A stretch of DNA of 46,156 bases. Source: CAVVEQ01 sp963802095 (GTDB lineage: Bacteria; Chloroflexota; Anaerolineae; Anaerolineales; Anaerolineaceae). Positions 8,307 through 17,074 of the stretch are shown piece after piece. The notes below the pieces were generated by a model that saw nothing but the letters and a program-made list of their open reading frames with translations, made no database searches and was not told the origin of the DNA. The stretch lies in the NCBI GenBank assembly GCA_963802095.1, contig CAWDHI010000013.1, positions 1-46,156 on the forward strand. Direction: 5' to 3'. The position numbers and the translations under genes are program-made. Position 1 is the stretch's first letter; every line of letters begins with the position of its first letter.

Positions 8307-9904
8307 CCTCCTCACTGGCAACCAGGGTGAAGGCCAAGATCTCCAGGCATAAAGAAAACAGTAAATTACACACTGTTTCAAGGCGGACACTGGACCTGGC
8401 AGGTAATCCCGCGTCTGGCGCGCCAATTCTTTTCTTCAATGCTTCCACCCGTCTGACGCAATTAAGTCAGAACGCTGCTTTTTCCTTGCTCAGCGCGTGG
8501 TCGCTGGCATTGGATGGCTACCCGGTGCGATTCTTCACCTGCCAGGCAGGTATGACCCGCTGTATGCTGGGAACTTCACAGGAAAGACCTGATATAAAAC
8601 CTCCCTGCGCGGCTTGCACTCGGCAATCGCGAATGATGTACCAGACGCCCTGGATGATCCCGTTTCAGTATTTTCCTGTTCGAGATTTGGAAGATCAGAT
8701 CAGAGGACTTGATCTGACCCAGCTTCTCCAGGTCACTTATCGAAGCCTGCCTCTGGGGGAAATCGTGCTGCCCTCCCTGCGCTGGATCCTGCGGCGGCAG
8801 ACCCTGGAGGATACAGATTCCACCAGATTCCTCTGCAAGGAGTACTTGCGCTCGGCTGCCAACCTGGCGACTAGGTTCGAGAAAACCCTTGAAGAACAGC
8901 AACCGTCGGCGGTAGTGGTTTTTAATGGTAAATTCTTTCCCGAAGCGACGGTGAAAACGATCGCCAGGCAGCATGGAATTCGGGCGATCTCCCACGAAGT
9001 CGCCCTGCAGCCGCTTTCCGCGTTCTTCACTGATGGCGAGGCAACCGCGTACCCTATTTATATTCCCGAAGGGTCAAAACTTGATGCCGAACAGGATCAT
9101 AGGCTCGACCAGGTTCTAGAAAAACGTTTTCAAGGCGAATTCAGTATGGCGGGAATTAAATTCTGGGGGACGATGAAACCTTTTGATGACGCTATTTTGG
9201 AAAAAGCTGGCACTTTTCAGCAAATCATTCCCATATTCACAAATGTTATTTTCGATACCAGCCAGGCACATGCGAACTCGATTTATGCTGATATGTTTTC
9301 TTGGCTGGAGGACGTGGCTGTTCTGATCAAAGAGAACCCGCAGAAGCTATTTGTCATCCGTGCGCACCCGGATGAGATTCGCCCCGGGAAGGAATCCCGC
9401 GAGACAGTGAGCGACTGGGTTAAGACGCGCGGTTTGGATCGGCTTTCAAATGTTATCCTTATTGAACCGGGAGATAATTTCAGTTCATATCAACTGATCC
9501 AAAAATCCAGATTCGTGATGGTTTATAACTCCACCATCGGGCTTGAGGCATCCATCCTCGGCGCAGCGGTGCTCTGCGCTGGCAGGGCCAGATTCACGCA
9601 GGTGAAATCGGTTTTCCTGCCGAATTCGCGAGACGAACATCTGCGTTTGGCGCGAAAATTCCTGAAAGAGGAAAAGATAGAAGTACCCACTGAATTCCGT
9701 GATAACGCGAGATATTTCCTTTACTTTCAGCTCTTCCGCACCTCGCTTCCGTTTGGTGAATTCATCGAGGATAGCGAGTCCTGGAAAGGGTATGTGAAGT
9801 TGAAGGATTTCCCGCTGGAGGCGCTTAAAGCCCAAAACTCGCTTACGATGCGTGTTATCCAGAAGGGAATTTTGGAAAGGTGCGAATTTATTTACCCGGA
9901 TTGA
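8303..9904 (+). CDS. capsule polysaccharide biosynthesis-like protein
   Basis: A 533-residue soluble protein. The N-terminal third carries a cysteine-containing patch (FFTCQAGMTRCMLGT near residue 75, then PPCAACTR) that is usual in a group of capsule-biosynthesis proteins. The C-terminal half has VIRAHPDEIRPG near 353 and VMVYNSTIGLEASILGAAV near 407. The latter resembles the C-terminal nucleotide-binding segment of KpsC/KpsS-type capsule enzymes, which use CMP-Kdo. With CMP-sugar activating enzymes on both sides, a transferase using a CMP-linked acid sugar is an attractive but unproven idea. ATG 8303 is favoured over a TTG at 8285 because of the ATGA junction. Confidence 0.6.
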   Translation: MTSSLATRVKAKISRHKENSKLHTVSRRTLDLAGNPASGAPILFFNASTRLTQLSQNAAFSLLSAWSLALDGYPVRFFTCQAGMTRCMLGTSQERPDIKPPCAACTRQSRMMYQTPWMIPFQYFPVRDLEDQIRGLDLTQLLQVTYRSLPLGEIVLPSLRWILRRQTLEDTDSTRFLCKEYLRSAANLATRFEKTLEEQQPSAVVVFNGKFFPEATVKTIARQHGIRAISHEVALQPLSAFFTDGEATAYPIYIPEGSKLDAEQDHRLDQVLEKRFQGEFSMAGIKFWGTMKPFDDAILEKAGTFQQIIPIFTNVIFDTSQAHANSIYADMFSWLEDVAVLIKENPQKLFVIRAHPDEIRPGKESRETVSDWVKTRGLDRLSNVILIEPGDNFSSYQLIQKSRFVMVYNSTIGLEASILGAAVLCAGRARFTQVKSVFLPNSRDEHLRLARKFLKEEKIEVPTEFRDNARYFLYFQLFRTSLPFGEFIEDSESWKGYVKLKDFPLEALKAQNSLTMRVIQKGILERCEFIYPD

Positions 9905-9948
9905 ACGGTGAATGAGACCCACATGCACTTGACAAGGAATTTTGCACT

Positions 9949-10647
9949 ATGAATCCAAAGATTGCCGCCCTGGTGCCCATGCGGCACCATTCCCAGCGGG
10001 TTCCCGGGAAAAACTACCGCCTGATCGCAGGAAAACCACTCTATCAGCACGTCATTGAGAATTTGTTGCAGGTGTGTGAAATCTCACAGGTGGTTGTGGA
10101 TACCGACTCACCGGAAATAATGAAGGGCTTGGCGGCTAACTTTCCCCAGGTGCGGGTCATCGAGCGACCGGAAGCGTTGCGGGCGGATGATCTTTCGATG
10201 AATGAGATCCTCATCCACGATGTGCAGCAATTGCCGGAGGAGCACTATCTACAAACCCATAGTACCAATCCGTTGGTTTTACCAAACACCATTTCGCGCG
10301 CGATTCGATCATACTTCGATAATTTGCGTAATTTTGATTCCCTATTTGCTGTGACCCAGATCAAGGTACGGCTGTGGGACGCAAAGGGGCAACCCATCAA
10401 CCACGACCCTGAAGTGCTGCTTCAGACTCAGGACCTGCCTCCGATTTATGAGGAGAATTCCTGTTTCTACATTTTCTCCAAACAGAATCTGATCACTCGC
10501 CGAAACCGCCTGGGGCAACGGCCGGCCATGTTTGAGATCTGCAGGGAGGAGGCCTGGGATATTGATGAGGAGATCGATTTTCAGATCGTGGAACTTCTGC
10601 TTCGCCAGCGAAGCGCGGAAAATAGAGGCAGGGACATTGTCGGGTAG
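9949..10647 (+). CDS. second acylneuraminate-type cytidylyltransferase
   Basis: A 232-residue single-domain nucleotidyltransferase of the NeuA/KdsB-like family. The CTP-binding loop reads PMRHHSQRVPGKNYRLI near residues 9-25, followed by VVDTDSPEI near 49 and THSTNPLV near 103. EENSCFYIFSK near 164 and EEAWDIDEEIDFQ near 198 match the second half of CMP-sialate synthetases, with acidic residues that bind Mg. No phosphatase domain is attached, unlike the other cytidylyltransferase in this operon. Two such enzymes suggest two different CMP-activated acids, or a backup activity. Confidence 0.85.
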   Translation: MNPKIAALVPMRHHSQRVPGKNYRLIAGKPLYQHVIENLLQVCEISQVVVDTDSPEIMKGLAANFPQVRVIERPEALRADDLSMNEILIHDVQQLPEEHYLQTHSTNPLVLPNTISRAIRSYFDNLRNFDSLFAVTQIKVRLWDAKGQPINHDPEVLLQTQDLPPIYEENSCFYIFSKQNLITRRNRLGQRPAMFEICREEAWDIDEEIDFQIVELLLRQRSAENRGRDIVG

Positions 10648-10659
10648 AATTTACAGGTT

Positions 10660-12762
10660 ATGGCAGCCATGAGACGCAAGTTCAAGTTTCCGTTTGAAGT
10701 CGTCATCATCCTGGCGGCAATTCTGCCGCATCTCTATGCTGCCTATGCCCCGCCTGCAAGCTTGATGAACTGGTACCGCACTGATGATGCGTATTACTAC
10801 TTCATTGTTGCCCGCAATGTTGCCGCGGGGCACGGTTTTACTTTTGATCTGATCAACCGCACCAACGGGTTTCATCCGCTCTGGCTCTTTGTGAATGTTC
10901 CCATATTTGCTTTGTCTGGCGCGGATCGCATCCTACCATTACGCATCATTCTTATGGTGCTGGCGACCTTGAATGCTGCCACAGGCGTGGTCATTTATCG
11001 GCTTCTGAAAAAATATTTCCTGTTTGGAACCGCCGCTTTGATATCGATGGTTTGGATCCTTCTTCCCGCCATCCACCAGGTGACTGCTGAAGACGGCCTG
11101 GAAGCGGGGCTGAATGCCTTTGGACTTTCAGTGTTACTACTTGGTGGATCCTGGTTCATGGATAAAACACTGGGAGGAAAAGTCCGGAAGTGGGACCTGG
11201 TGATCATAGGTTTTCTTGGCGCTCTTGCCCTTTTTAGCCGGTTGGATAATATGTTCACTTATCTGGCTGTGGGGATTTGGCTGGTTCTCAGAGCGTTTCC
11301 GTTTCCCAGGTATCTATTTTGGGATGAGTTATTTGTAATAGCAAGCGTATTCGCTGCTGCGATCCTTCGTTTTGGATTTAGCGACCTGTATGAAGTTGCT
11401 CTTCTTTCGGTCTATATCATGCTCGCCCTGGCGATGCTGATCAAACCAACTTGTTACCTGGCTTTTGGGCTTTACAAGAACCTTCCCGGAAAAAGCCGCA
11501 TACGGGATGCGTTCCGGATTCTGCTCGCAGTGACTGCAGCCAGCCTGGTTCTGGGGGGGTTGATGCTGGTATTGAATTCCCTGGGCATTTTCCGAGCTTT
11601 CCCGCGGATGATCATCTTTTACGATTGGGTATTCACACTCATCCTGATATTGGCTTCCCGCGGGTTTTTCCCGCACGTTTTTAAAGAATACAACACTCAG
11701 TTCCCGCGTAAATGGCTGGAATGGCTGAGAGATCGCTGGAAAACGATTGTTGCGGATGGGTTCAAGTTCTTCCTGCCCGGTGCGTCCCTAATGGTTTTTT
11801 ATCTCGGCTGGAATAAGCTCTACTTTGGGACATTTTCTCCCATCAGTGGCCAGGTAAAACACTGGTGGTCTACTTTGCCAAATACCGTTTACGGACATGA
11901 TTTCAATCTGAGCATTTTCCTGAGCCTTTCACCCGGGAACAACGCTGGACCCTGGTCGTTGCTTACCAGCAGGTTGAACGCTATCGTCACCTTTATGCTT
12001 GGCAGTATTAAACTAGCCAGTGGGCAAAATTACTGGATAGTGTTGATACTTTTAATCGGGTTGATCATTTTGGGGTTGGCGCTACTATTCAAAGGTGCTG
12101 GATTGGATTGGCGTGAGCGATCCCGCCGGATCGGGCTGCATGCCCTGCTGGCAGGTTGCCTGCTGCAGATTTCATACTATCTTGCCACCACCTACCCGAA
12201 TCCACGTTCCTGGTATTGGGTGGGGGAAATCCTTTGCATCGTTCTTTTTGGAGCAGTAGTGTTGGAAGGAATCAGCAAGCTATTAGTCAAATGGAAAATT
12301 CCGATGGCTGCGATCCTCACAGCCGAATTCATACTAATGGCCTGGTTGGTAATATTAAACGTCCGCTATATCACCTCGCTTACCCCTTGGCAAGTGACGA
12401 AAGGGAATGAAGAAAGATACCTGGCGGATGCACGCGGGCTGGAAGGATTAACCCCACCTGGTGCGATTATTGGAATGCCTGGGGGAGGGACTGTGGCGTA
12501 TTTCCTGCATGACCGCACGATCGTCAATCTGGATGGCTTGATGAACAGCACGGAATATTTGCAAGCATTGAAAACTGATCAAGGCACCGATTTCTTGGAT
12601 CGGATGGGACTGACATATATCAATGCGAGCGAAGTGATGGTAACCGGTAGCGATCCCTATATGAGATTATTGAATAACCGGCTTAGGAAGATCGGTCTCA
12701 TACCAGGGCTTGAAAGCTTCACCCTGTTTGAATATTTGAATCCGACTCTGGAGAACAAATGA
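10660..12762 (+). CDS. multi-pass GT-C type glycosyltransferase
   Basis: A 700-residue integral membrane protein with many hydrophobic helices from about residue 12 to 580 and an extracytoplasmic-looking C-terminal portion. In the first loop, YRTDDAYYYFIVARN (near 39) holds the adjacent aspartates typical of GT-C catalytic loops, and NRTNGFHPLWLF follows near 69. GT-C enzymes use lipid-phosphate-linked sugars on the outer face of the membrane. It is therefore likely to decorate a lipid-linked glycan or protein after export. The C-terminus ends against the next gene in an overlapping ATGATG. Sugar and acceptor are unknown. Confidence 0.7.
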   Translation: MAAMRRKFKFPFEVVIILAAILPHLYAAYAPPASLMNWYRTDDAYYYFIVARNVAAGHGFTFDLINRTNGFHPLWLFVNVPIFALSGADRILPLRIILMVLATLNAATGVVIYRLLKKYFLFGTAALISMVWILLPAIHQVTAEDGLEAGLNAFGLSVLLLGGSWFMDKTLGGKVRKWDLVIIGFLGALALFSRLDNMFTYLAVGIWLVLRAFPFPRYLFWDELFVIASVFAAAILRFGFSDLYEVALLSVYIMLALAMLIKPTCYLAFGLYKNLPGKSRIRDAFRILLAVTAASLVLGGLMLVLNSLGIFRAFPRMIIFYDWVFTLILILASRGFFPHVFKEYNTQFPRKWLEWLRDRWKTIVADGFKFFLPGASLMVFYLGWNKLYFGTFSPISGQVKHWWSTLPNTVYGHDFNLSIFLSLSPGNNAGPWSLLTSRLNAIVTFMLGSIKLASGQNYWIVLILLIGLIILGLALLFKGAGLDWRERSRRIGLHALLAGCLLQISYYLATTYPNPRSWYWVGEILCIVLFGAVVLEGISKLLVKWKIPMAAILTAEFILMAWLVILNVRYITSLTPWQVTKGNEERYLADARGLEGLTPPGAIIGMPGGGTVAYFLHDRTIVNLDGLMNSTEYLQALKTDQGTDFLDRMGLTYINASEVMVTGSDPYMRLLNNRLRKIGLIPGLESFTLFEYLNPTLENK

Positions 12763-13751
12763 TGACGGGAGATCTCAAACCAGTGGTCCTGCTTTCAGCG
12801 CCATATATCCTGCCTTTCAAAGAGCGTTTTGATCCCGTTTTCGAGCATTACGGTCTTAAGTTGATTACACCCGAAGTGGATGAACGTCTGGAAGAAAAGG
12901 AAATCTTCAAGTTAGCCGGAAAATTCGATGGGACCATCTGCGGTGATGACCGGTATACCCCTGCCGCTTTGGATGCCTGTAGCCCACGACTGAAAGTGAT
13001 CTCAAAATGGGGTACCGGTATCGACTCTATCGATAAGGACCATGCGGAAAAATTAGGCATCCAGGTTTTTCGCACACCGAACGCTTTCACATTGCCTGTG
13101 ACAGACACTGTACTTGGATATATCCTCACTTTCGCCAGGAATATCCCCTGGATGGATAATGAAATGAAGAAGGGGGTCTGGCAGAAGATCCCCGGCCGGT
13201 CGCTGAGCGAATGCTCGCTTGGGGTGATCGGGGTGGGTAACATCGGCAAAGCTGTGCTTCAGCGTGCCCGAGCCTTCGAGATGAAGCTTCTGGGGAACGA
13301 TATTCAGCCAATTGCCCCGGAATTCATCGCCGATACTGGGGTGGAGATGACAAGCGTGGAGGATCTGATCGCTCGATCCGATTTTATCAGCGTCAATGCG
13401 GACCTCAACCCCACCAGCCGGCACCTGATCAATGACAAGACCCTATCCAAATGCCGTCCTGGTGCGGTCCTGATCAACACCGCCCGCGGTCCCATCGTGG
13501 ACGAGCCAGCGCTAATCCGCGCGCTGCAATCCGGCGAACTTTCGGGTGCTGCGCTGGATGTCTTTGAGGTGGAACCTCTGCCGCTGGATTCACCGCTTCG
13601 AAAAATGGACCAGGTGCTGCTGGCGCCGCACAATTCCAACAGCAGCCCGTCTGCCTGGGAGAAAGTACACTGGAATACGATCCGCAATCTCTTGAAAGGG
13701 TTGAATATTCCTTGCGATGATATTGATTCAATAATGGAGAAAACGCGATGA
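12759..13751 (+). CDS. D-2-hydroxyacid dehydrogenase (phosphoglycerate dehydrogenase-like)
   Basis: A 330-residue NAD-dependent dehydrogenase. The nucleotide-binding motif GVIGVGNIGKAV is near residue 155. The three catalytic residues are visible: arginine in INTARGPIVDE near 249, glutamate in DVFEVEPL near 274 and histidine in LAPHNSNSS near 293. It lacks the C-terminal ACT domain of full serine-pathway SerA. In this operon it may interconvert a 2-keto and 2-hydroxy acid needed for a glycan substituent (for example a glycerate or lactate-like group), a context-based guess. ATG 12759 or 12762 could start it; its stop overlaps the following SDR by 4 bp. Confidence 0.85.
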   Translation: MMTGDLKPVVLLSAPYILPFKERFDPVFEHYGLKLITPEVDERLEEKEIFKLAGKFDGTICGDDRYTPAALDACSPRLKVISKWGTGIDSIDKDHAEKLGIQVFRTPNAFTLPVTDTVLGYILTFARNIPWMDNEMKKGVWQKIPGRSLSECSLGVIGVGNIGKAVLQRARAFEMKLLGNDIQPIAPEFIADTGVEMTSVEDLIARSDFISVNADLNPTSRHLINDKTLSKCRPGAVLINTARGPIVDEPALIRALQSGELSGAALDVFEVEPLPLDSPLRKMDQVLLAPHNSNSSPSAWEKVHWNTIRNLLKGLNIPCDDIDSIMEKTR

Positions 13752-14512
13752 GCGAATCAAAAAAAGTTGTTTTAATCACAGGGGCAGCAGGCGGGATCGG
13801 CCGCGCAACCGTGCAGTATTTTGCCGGGCATGGTTGGCGGGTGATCGGCGTGGACCGACACCCGTTTGGGGAAGAATACCCGCAGGATGGTTTGTTCATC
13901 CAGGCGGATATCGCCAACCCGGCAGATTTTGAAACCATTTTTGAAAAGACCGAAAAATTCACATCGGAACTGCATGCCATTGTGAACAATGCCGCTGTGC
14001 AGATCGCGAAACCGCTAGTAGAGACAACCACAGAGGAATGGGATGAAGTTATGGCCAACAATCTGCGCTCCATTTTCCTGGCGTGTAAACTGGCGTTCCC
14101 GCTATTAAAGACATCCGGAAATGGCGCGATCGTCAATGTTTCCTCTGTGCATGCAGTGGCCACTTCCGCCAATATCGGCGCATACGCGGCCAGCAAGGGC
14201 GGGGTGATGGCGCTCACTCGCGCGATGGCCATTGAATTCGCCCCGCAGAATATTCGGGTCAACGCCATACTACCCGGCGCGGTGGATACACCCATGCTTC
14301 GTGCGGGCTTGCAGCGCGGGCATGTGAGCGGCGGCACCATTGTGGACCGGCTTGAAAACCTGGCCAGGAAAACCGTCAACGGGCGGGTGGGGCAACCGGA
14401 GGAGATCGCCAGCGCGATCTACTTCCTGGCGGATAATGCCCAATCTTCGTTCATGACCGGCCAGGCCCTGGTTGTGGATGGCGGGGCGACCTGCCGGCTG
14501 AGCACGGAATAA
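13748..14512 (+). CDS. short-chain dehydrogenase/reductase
   Basis: A 254-residue classical SDR with TGAAGGIGRATVQYF at about residues 11-25, NNAAVQ near 79, a catalytic serine in VNVSSVH near 131, and YAASKGG near 145 (Y-x-x-x-K). The C-terminus MTGQALVVDGG is standard. It is clearly a different subtype from the SDR at 3558, which has an unusual Cys-Ser-Ala-Ala segment. Start overlaps the hydroxyacid dehydrogenase stop (ATGA), so the two redox enzymes are translationally coupled and likely act in one short pathway. Confidence 0.87.
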   Translation: MSESKKVVLITGAAGGIGRATVQYFAGHGWRVIGVDRHPFGEEYPQDGLFIQADIANPADFETIFEKTEKFTSELHAIVNNAAVQIAKPLVETTTEEWDEVMANNLRSIFLACKLAFPLLKTSGNGAIVNVSSVHAVATSANIGAYAASKGGVMALTRAMAIEFAPQNIRVNAILPGAVDTPMLRAGLQRGHVSGGTIVDRLENLARKTVNGRVGQPEEIASAIYFLADNAQSSFMTGQALVVDGGATCRLSTE

Positions 14513-14523
14513 GTCGGCTCCTC

Positions 14524-15345
14524 ATGAAATCCTGGTTGAAGAAGTCCATTCCCGAACCCGCCTGGAATACGATCCGTAACGGGTACGATTGGGTCAGGCG
14601 TCTACCTGATCTGCCTGGAGAATATTTGCACCCTTGGCGGCGGCAGAGCATCCGCAAGCTGGCTGCGATGAAAGATACCCATAAAGGGCAACGTGCTTTC
14701 ATAATCGGGAATGGCCCCAGCCTAAAAGAAACCGATCTAACAAAGCTGAAGGATGAATTCACCTTTGGGTTAAACCGTATCTACCTGTTGTTCCCGGAGC
14801 TAGGATTCCAAACCTCCTGCCTGGTTTCGATCAACGACCTGGTCATCGAGCAGTGCGCCGCAGAAATGATCTCGCTCGAAATACCCAGGTTCTTCGCCTG
14901 GCATTCCCACCACCATTTTTTGCAATTCTCCCCGCAGAAGGAAATCCTGCCTACCTTTCTGTACACAACTTTCACCGGACCTGGGTTTTCCAAGGATGTG
15001 CGCGGCAGAGTCTGGGAGGGAGCCACCGTCACCAATGTAGCCCTGCAGCTTGCCTTCCACATGGGTTTCCAGGAGGTGATCCTGGTGGGGGTGGATCACA
15101 ATTTCGCTACCACTGGTCCGGCGAATGCAACGGTCACTTCCACTGGAGATGACCCGAACCACTTCTCCCCGGCGTATTTCGGCAAAGGGTTCCGCTGGCA
15201 ATTGCCTGACCTGGAGACCTCCGAAATCGGGTACCGCATGGCAAGACAGGCCTATGAATCCGCTGGCAGGCAGGTGATCGATGCCACCATTGGCGGAAAG
15301 CTGACCATTTTCCCCAAGGCGGATTATGAAAGCCTCTTCGCATGA
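14524..15345 (+). CDS. DUF115 / MptE-like domain protein (Maf-related)
   Basis: A 273-residue protein of the DUF115 type. The hallmark IIGNGPSLKETDLTKL is near residue 59, followed by FTFGLNRIYL near 80. GATVTNVALQLAFHMGFQEVILVGVDHNF near residues 166-195 is here only partly cited: the key part is VILVGVDHNF. The same domain is found in archaeal hydroxymethylpterin diphosphokinase MptE and in Maf proteins, which transfer pseudaminic or legionaminic acid to flagellins. Since this operon makes CMP-nonulosonate-type donors, a Maf-like transferase is a reasonable hypothesis. There is no flagellar gene nearby. Its stop overlaps the next start by 4 bp. Confidence 0.75.
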   Translation: MKSWLKKSIPEPAWNTIRNGYDWVRRLPDLPGEYLHPWRRQSIRKLAAMKDTHKGQRAFIIGNGPSLKETDLTKLKDEFTFGLNRIYLLFPELGFQTSCLVSINDLVIEQCAAEMISLEIPRFFAWHSHHHFLQFSPQKEILPTFLYTTFTGPGFSKDVRGRVWEGATVTNVALQLAFHMGFQEVILVGVDHNFATTGPANATVTSTGDDPNHFSPAYFGKGFRWQLPDLETSEIGYRMARQAYESAGRQVIDATIGGKLTIFPKADYESLFA

Positions 15346-16289
15346 AGCAACCGCTTGTTTCCATCATCACACCCTCATTCAACCAGGTGGCATTCCTGGA
15401 AGAAACCCTTCGTTCTGTGATCGAGCAGGATTACCCAAAGGTGGAATACCTGGTGGTGGATGGTGGTTCGACCGATGGGTCGGTTGAGATCATCAAGAGG
15501 CAGGAAAAGCAGATCTCCTGGTGGATTTCGGAAAAGGACAAAGGTCAGGCTGAAGCGATCAACAAAGGATTCCTGCGCGCTCGTGGAGAGATCATCGGCT
15601 GGTTGAATTCGGATGACACCTACCAGCCGGGTGTACTTCGGGAAGTGGTTGAGGTATTTGAATCTGACCCTGACATCGTGCTTGTCTACGGCGATGTGCG
15701 GGCGATAGATGAGACCGGGGAGGTGATAAATCACATCCGCTATAGTGACTGGAGCCTGGGTGACCTGATGGAATTCAATATCATCGGGCAGCCGGCAATC
15801 TTTTTCCGTCGCAGGTCACTGCGCAATGCCGGAGTCCTTGATCCCAATTACCACCTCCTCCTCGACCACCATCTCTGGCTGCGGATCGCGCAGCAGGGAA
15901 ATATGGTTCATATTTCGCGCGAGTGGGCTAGTGCCCGCTTTCACCGCGAGGCGAAGAACATATCCAGCGCATCTCTATTCGGCCAGGAGGCGTACCGTAT
16001 TCTTGCATGGATGGAAGCTGACCCGGGGCTGAGAGAGGAATTCAAAAAGAGGAAGCCCAGGTGCGAGTCCGGCGCGCACCGGATCAATGCCCGTTACCTG
16101 CTGGATGGCGGGCAACCGGCAGAATCGTTAAAAGCGTACTGGAAATCTTTTACAGCTCATCCACCAACCGCGCTCAAAGAATGGCACCGGATCCTTTACT
16201 GCTTTCCAGCAATGATCGGTCTCACCAGCCCGCGTTCCGCGTATAATCGCTGGCGGAAGAAGAAAAATAATTTGAACCCAAGGACCTGA
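15342..16289 (+). CDS. family 2 glycosyltransferase
   Basis: A 315-residue GT2 enzyme with SIITPSFNQ at residues 6-14, EYLVVDGGSTDGS near 36-48 and the DxD-type LNSDDTY motif near 88. Further features are WISEKDKGQAEAINKGF near 61 (the donor-binding part) and LLDHHLWLRIA near 172. The first 230 residues are strikingly like the GT2 gene at 18610, so the two are paralogues that probably arose by duplication inside this operon and then specialised. It should be cytoplasmic or peripheral, using a nucleotide sugar. The ATGA overlap fixes the start. Confidence 0.9.
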   Translation: MKQPLVSIITPSFNQVAFLEETLRSVIEQDYPKVEYLVVDGGSTDGSVEIIKRQEKQISWWISEKDKGQAEAINKGFLRARGEIIGWLNSDDTYQPGVLREVVEVFESDPDIVLVYGDVRAIDETGEVINHIRYSDWSLGDLMEFNIIGQPAIFFRRRSLRNAGVLDPNYHLLLDHHLWLRIAQQGNMVHISREWASARFHREAKNISSASLFGQEAYRILAWMEADPGLREEFKKRKPRCESGAHRINARYLLDGGQPAESLKAYWKSFTAHPPTALKEWHRILYCFPAMIGLTSPRSAYNRWRKKKNNLNPRT

Positions 16290-16294
16290 CCTGG

Positions 16295-17074
16295 ATGGCA
16301 AAAAGCCTTTCCGCGACGCTGACCAAATCGATCGAATACCTGGCACTGCCCTACCAGTTCCCGGGGCATTTCTGGGAATTGAACCGTGCGATATTCACCA
16401 ACCGGGAGCTGACCCACGAACTTACTCGCCTGGCACCCTACCAAACCTGGTTTAAGGTGCAGGGGATCAAAACTGTGCTGGATATTGGTGCGTACATCGG
16501 TTCATTTGCCTTTGCCATGCGCAGGATCCTTCCGGATGCGCGGATCATTTCTTTCGACCCGCTGGAAAAGAATATCCGTGCGTTGACCGAAAATCTCAAG
16601 AGCGACCCAAATTTCCAGGTGATCCAAACCGCTTTGGGTGATAAGAACGGCACGATCGACTTTTGGGAGAGCGATTTCACCGCCTCCTCCTCCGCCCTGG
16701 AAATGGCGGACACCCACAAGGAGCATTTCCCAGCCTCCTCAGGGAATCGGCGCATCACGGTGCCCCTGAAAACACTGGATGACTGCCTTGCAGATACCCG
16801 GATTGAAACCCCAATTCTCCTGAAGGTGGATGTGCAGGGGTTTGAGAAATCGGTTTTTGCTGGCGGGAGGAAGACGCTTAAGAAAACGGACATCATCATC
16901 AGCGAAGTTTCCTTCAAGCAGTTGTATAAGGATCAACCACTATTCGAGGAAATCCACGATATGCTTCGGCAAGAGGGTTTCGCATTTGCAGGGCTGCTGG
17001 ATACACTCTGTTCCCCCCTGGATGGGTCGATCCTGCAGGCGGATGCGCTATTCACCCGGAAAGCCGGAAAATGA
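16295..17074 (+). CDS. FkbM-family methyltransferase
   Basis: A 259-residue SAM-dependent O-methyltransferase of the FkbM group. Motif I is VLDIGAYIGSFAFAM near residue 61, the acidic loop is IISFDPLEKNIRALTENL near 84, and LLKVDVQGFEKSVFAGG near 175 is the family signature with the E/D pair. An N-terminal stretch of about 50 residues precedes the domain. In glycan operons FkbM enzymes typically methylate sugar hydroxyls, often capping a chain. It is the second methyltransferase of the operon, and its stop overlaps the next start (ATGA). Confidence 0.88.
   Translation: MAKSLSATLTKSIEYLALPYQFPGHFWELNRAIFTNRELTHELTRLAPYQTWFKVQGIKTVLDIGAYIGSFAFAMRRILPDARIISFDPLEKNIRALTENLKSDPNFQVIQTALGDKNGTIDFWESDFTASSSALEMADTHKEHFPASSGNRRITVPLKTLDDCLADTRIETPILLKVDVQGFEKSVFAGGRKTLKKTDIIISEVSFKQLYKDQPLFEEIHDMLRQEGFAFAGLLDTLCSPLDGSILQADALFTRKAGK

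Noticed and set aside
9927..9934. TTGACA-like sequence before the second cytidylyltransferase
   Set aside because: No -10 element at a proper distance; the gene lies in a tight operon.
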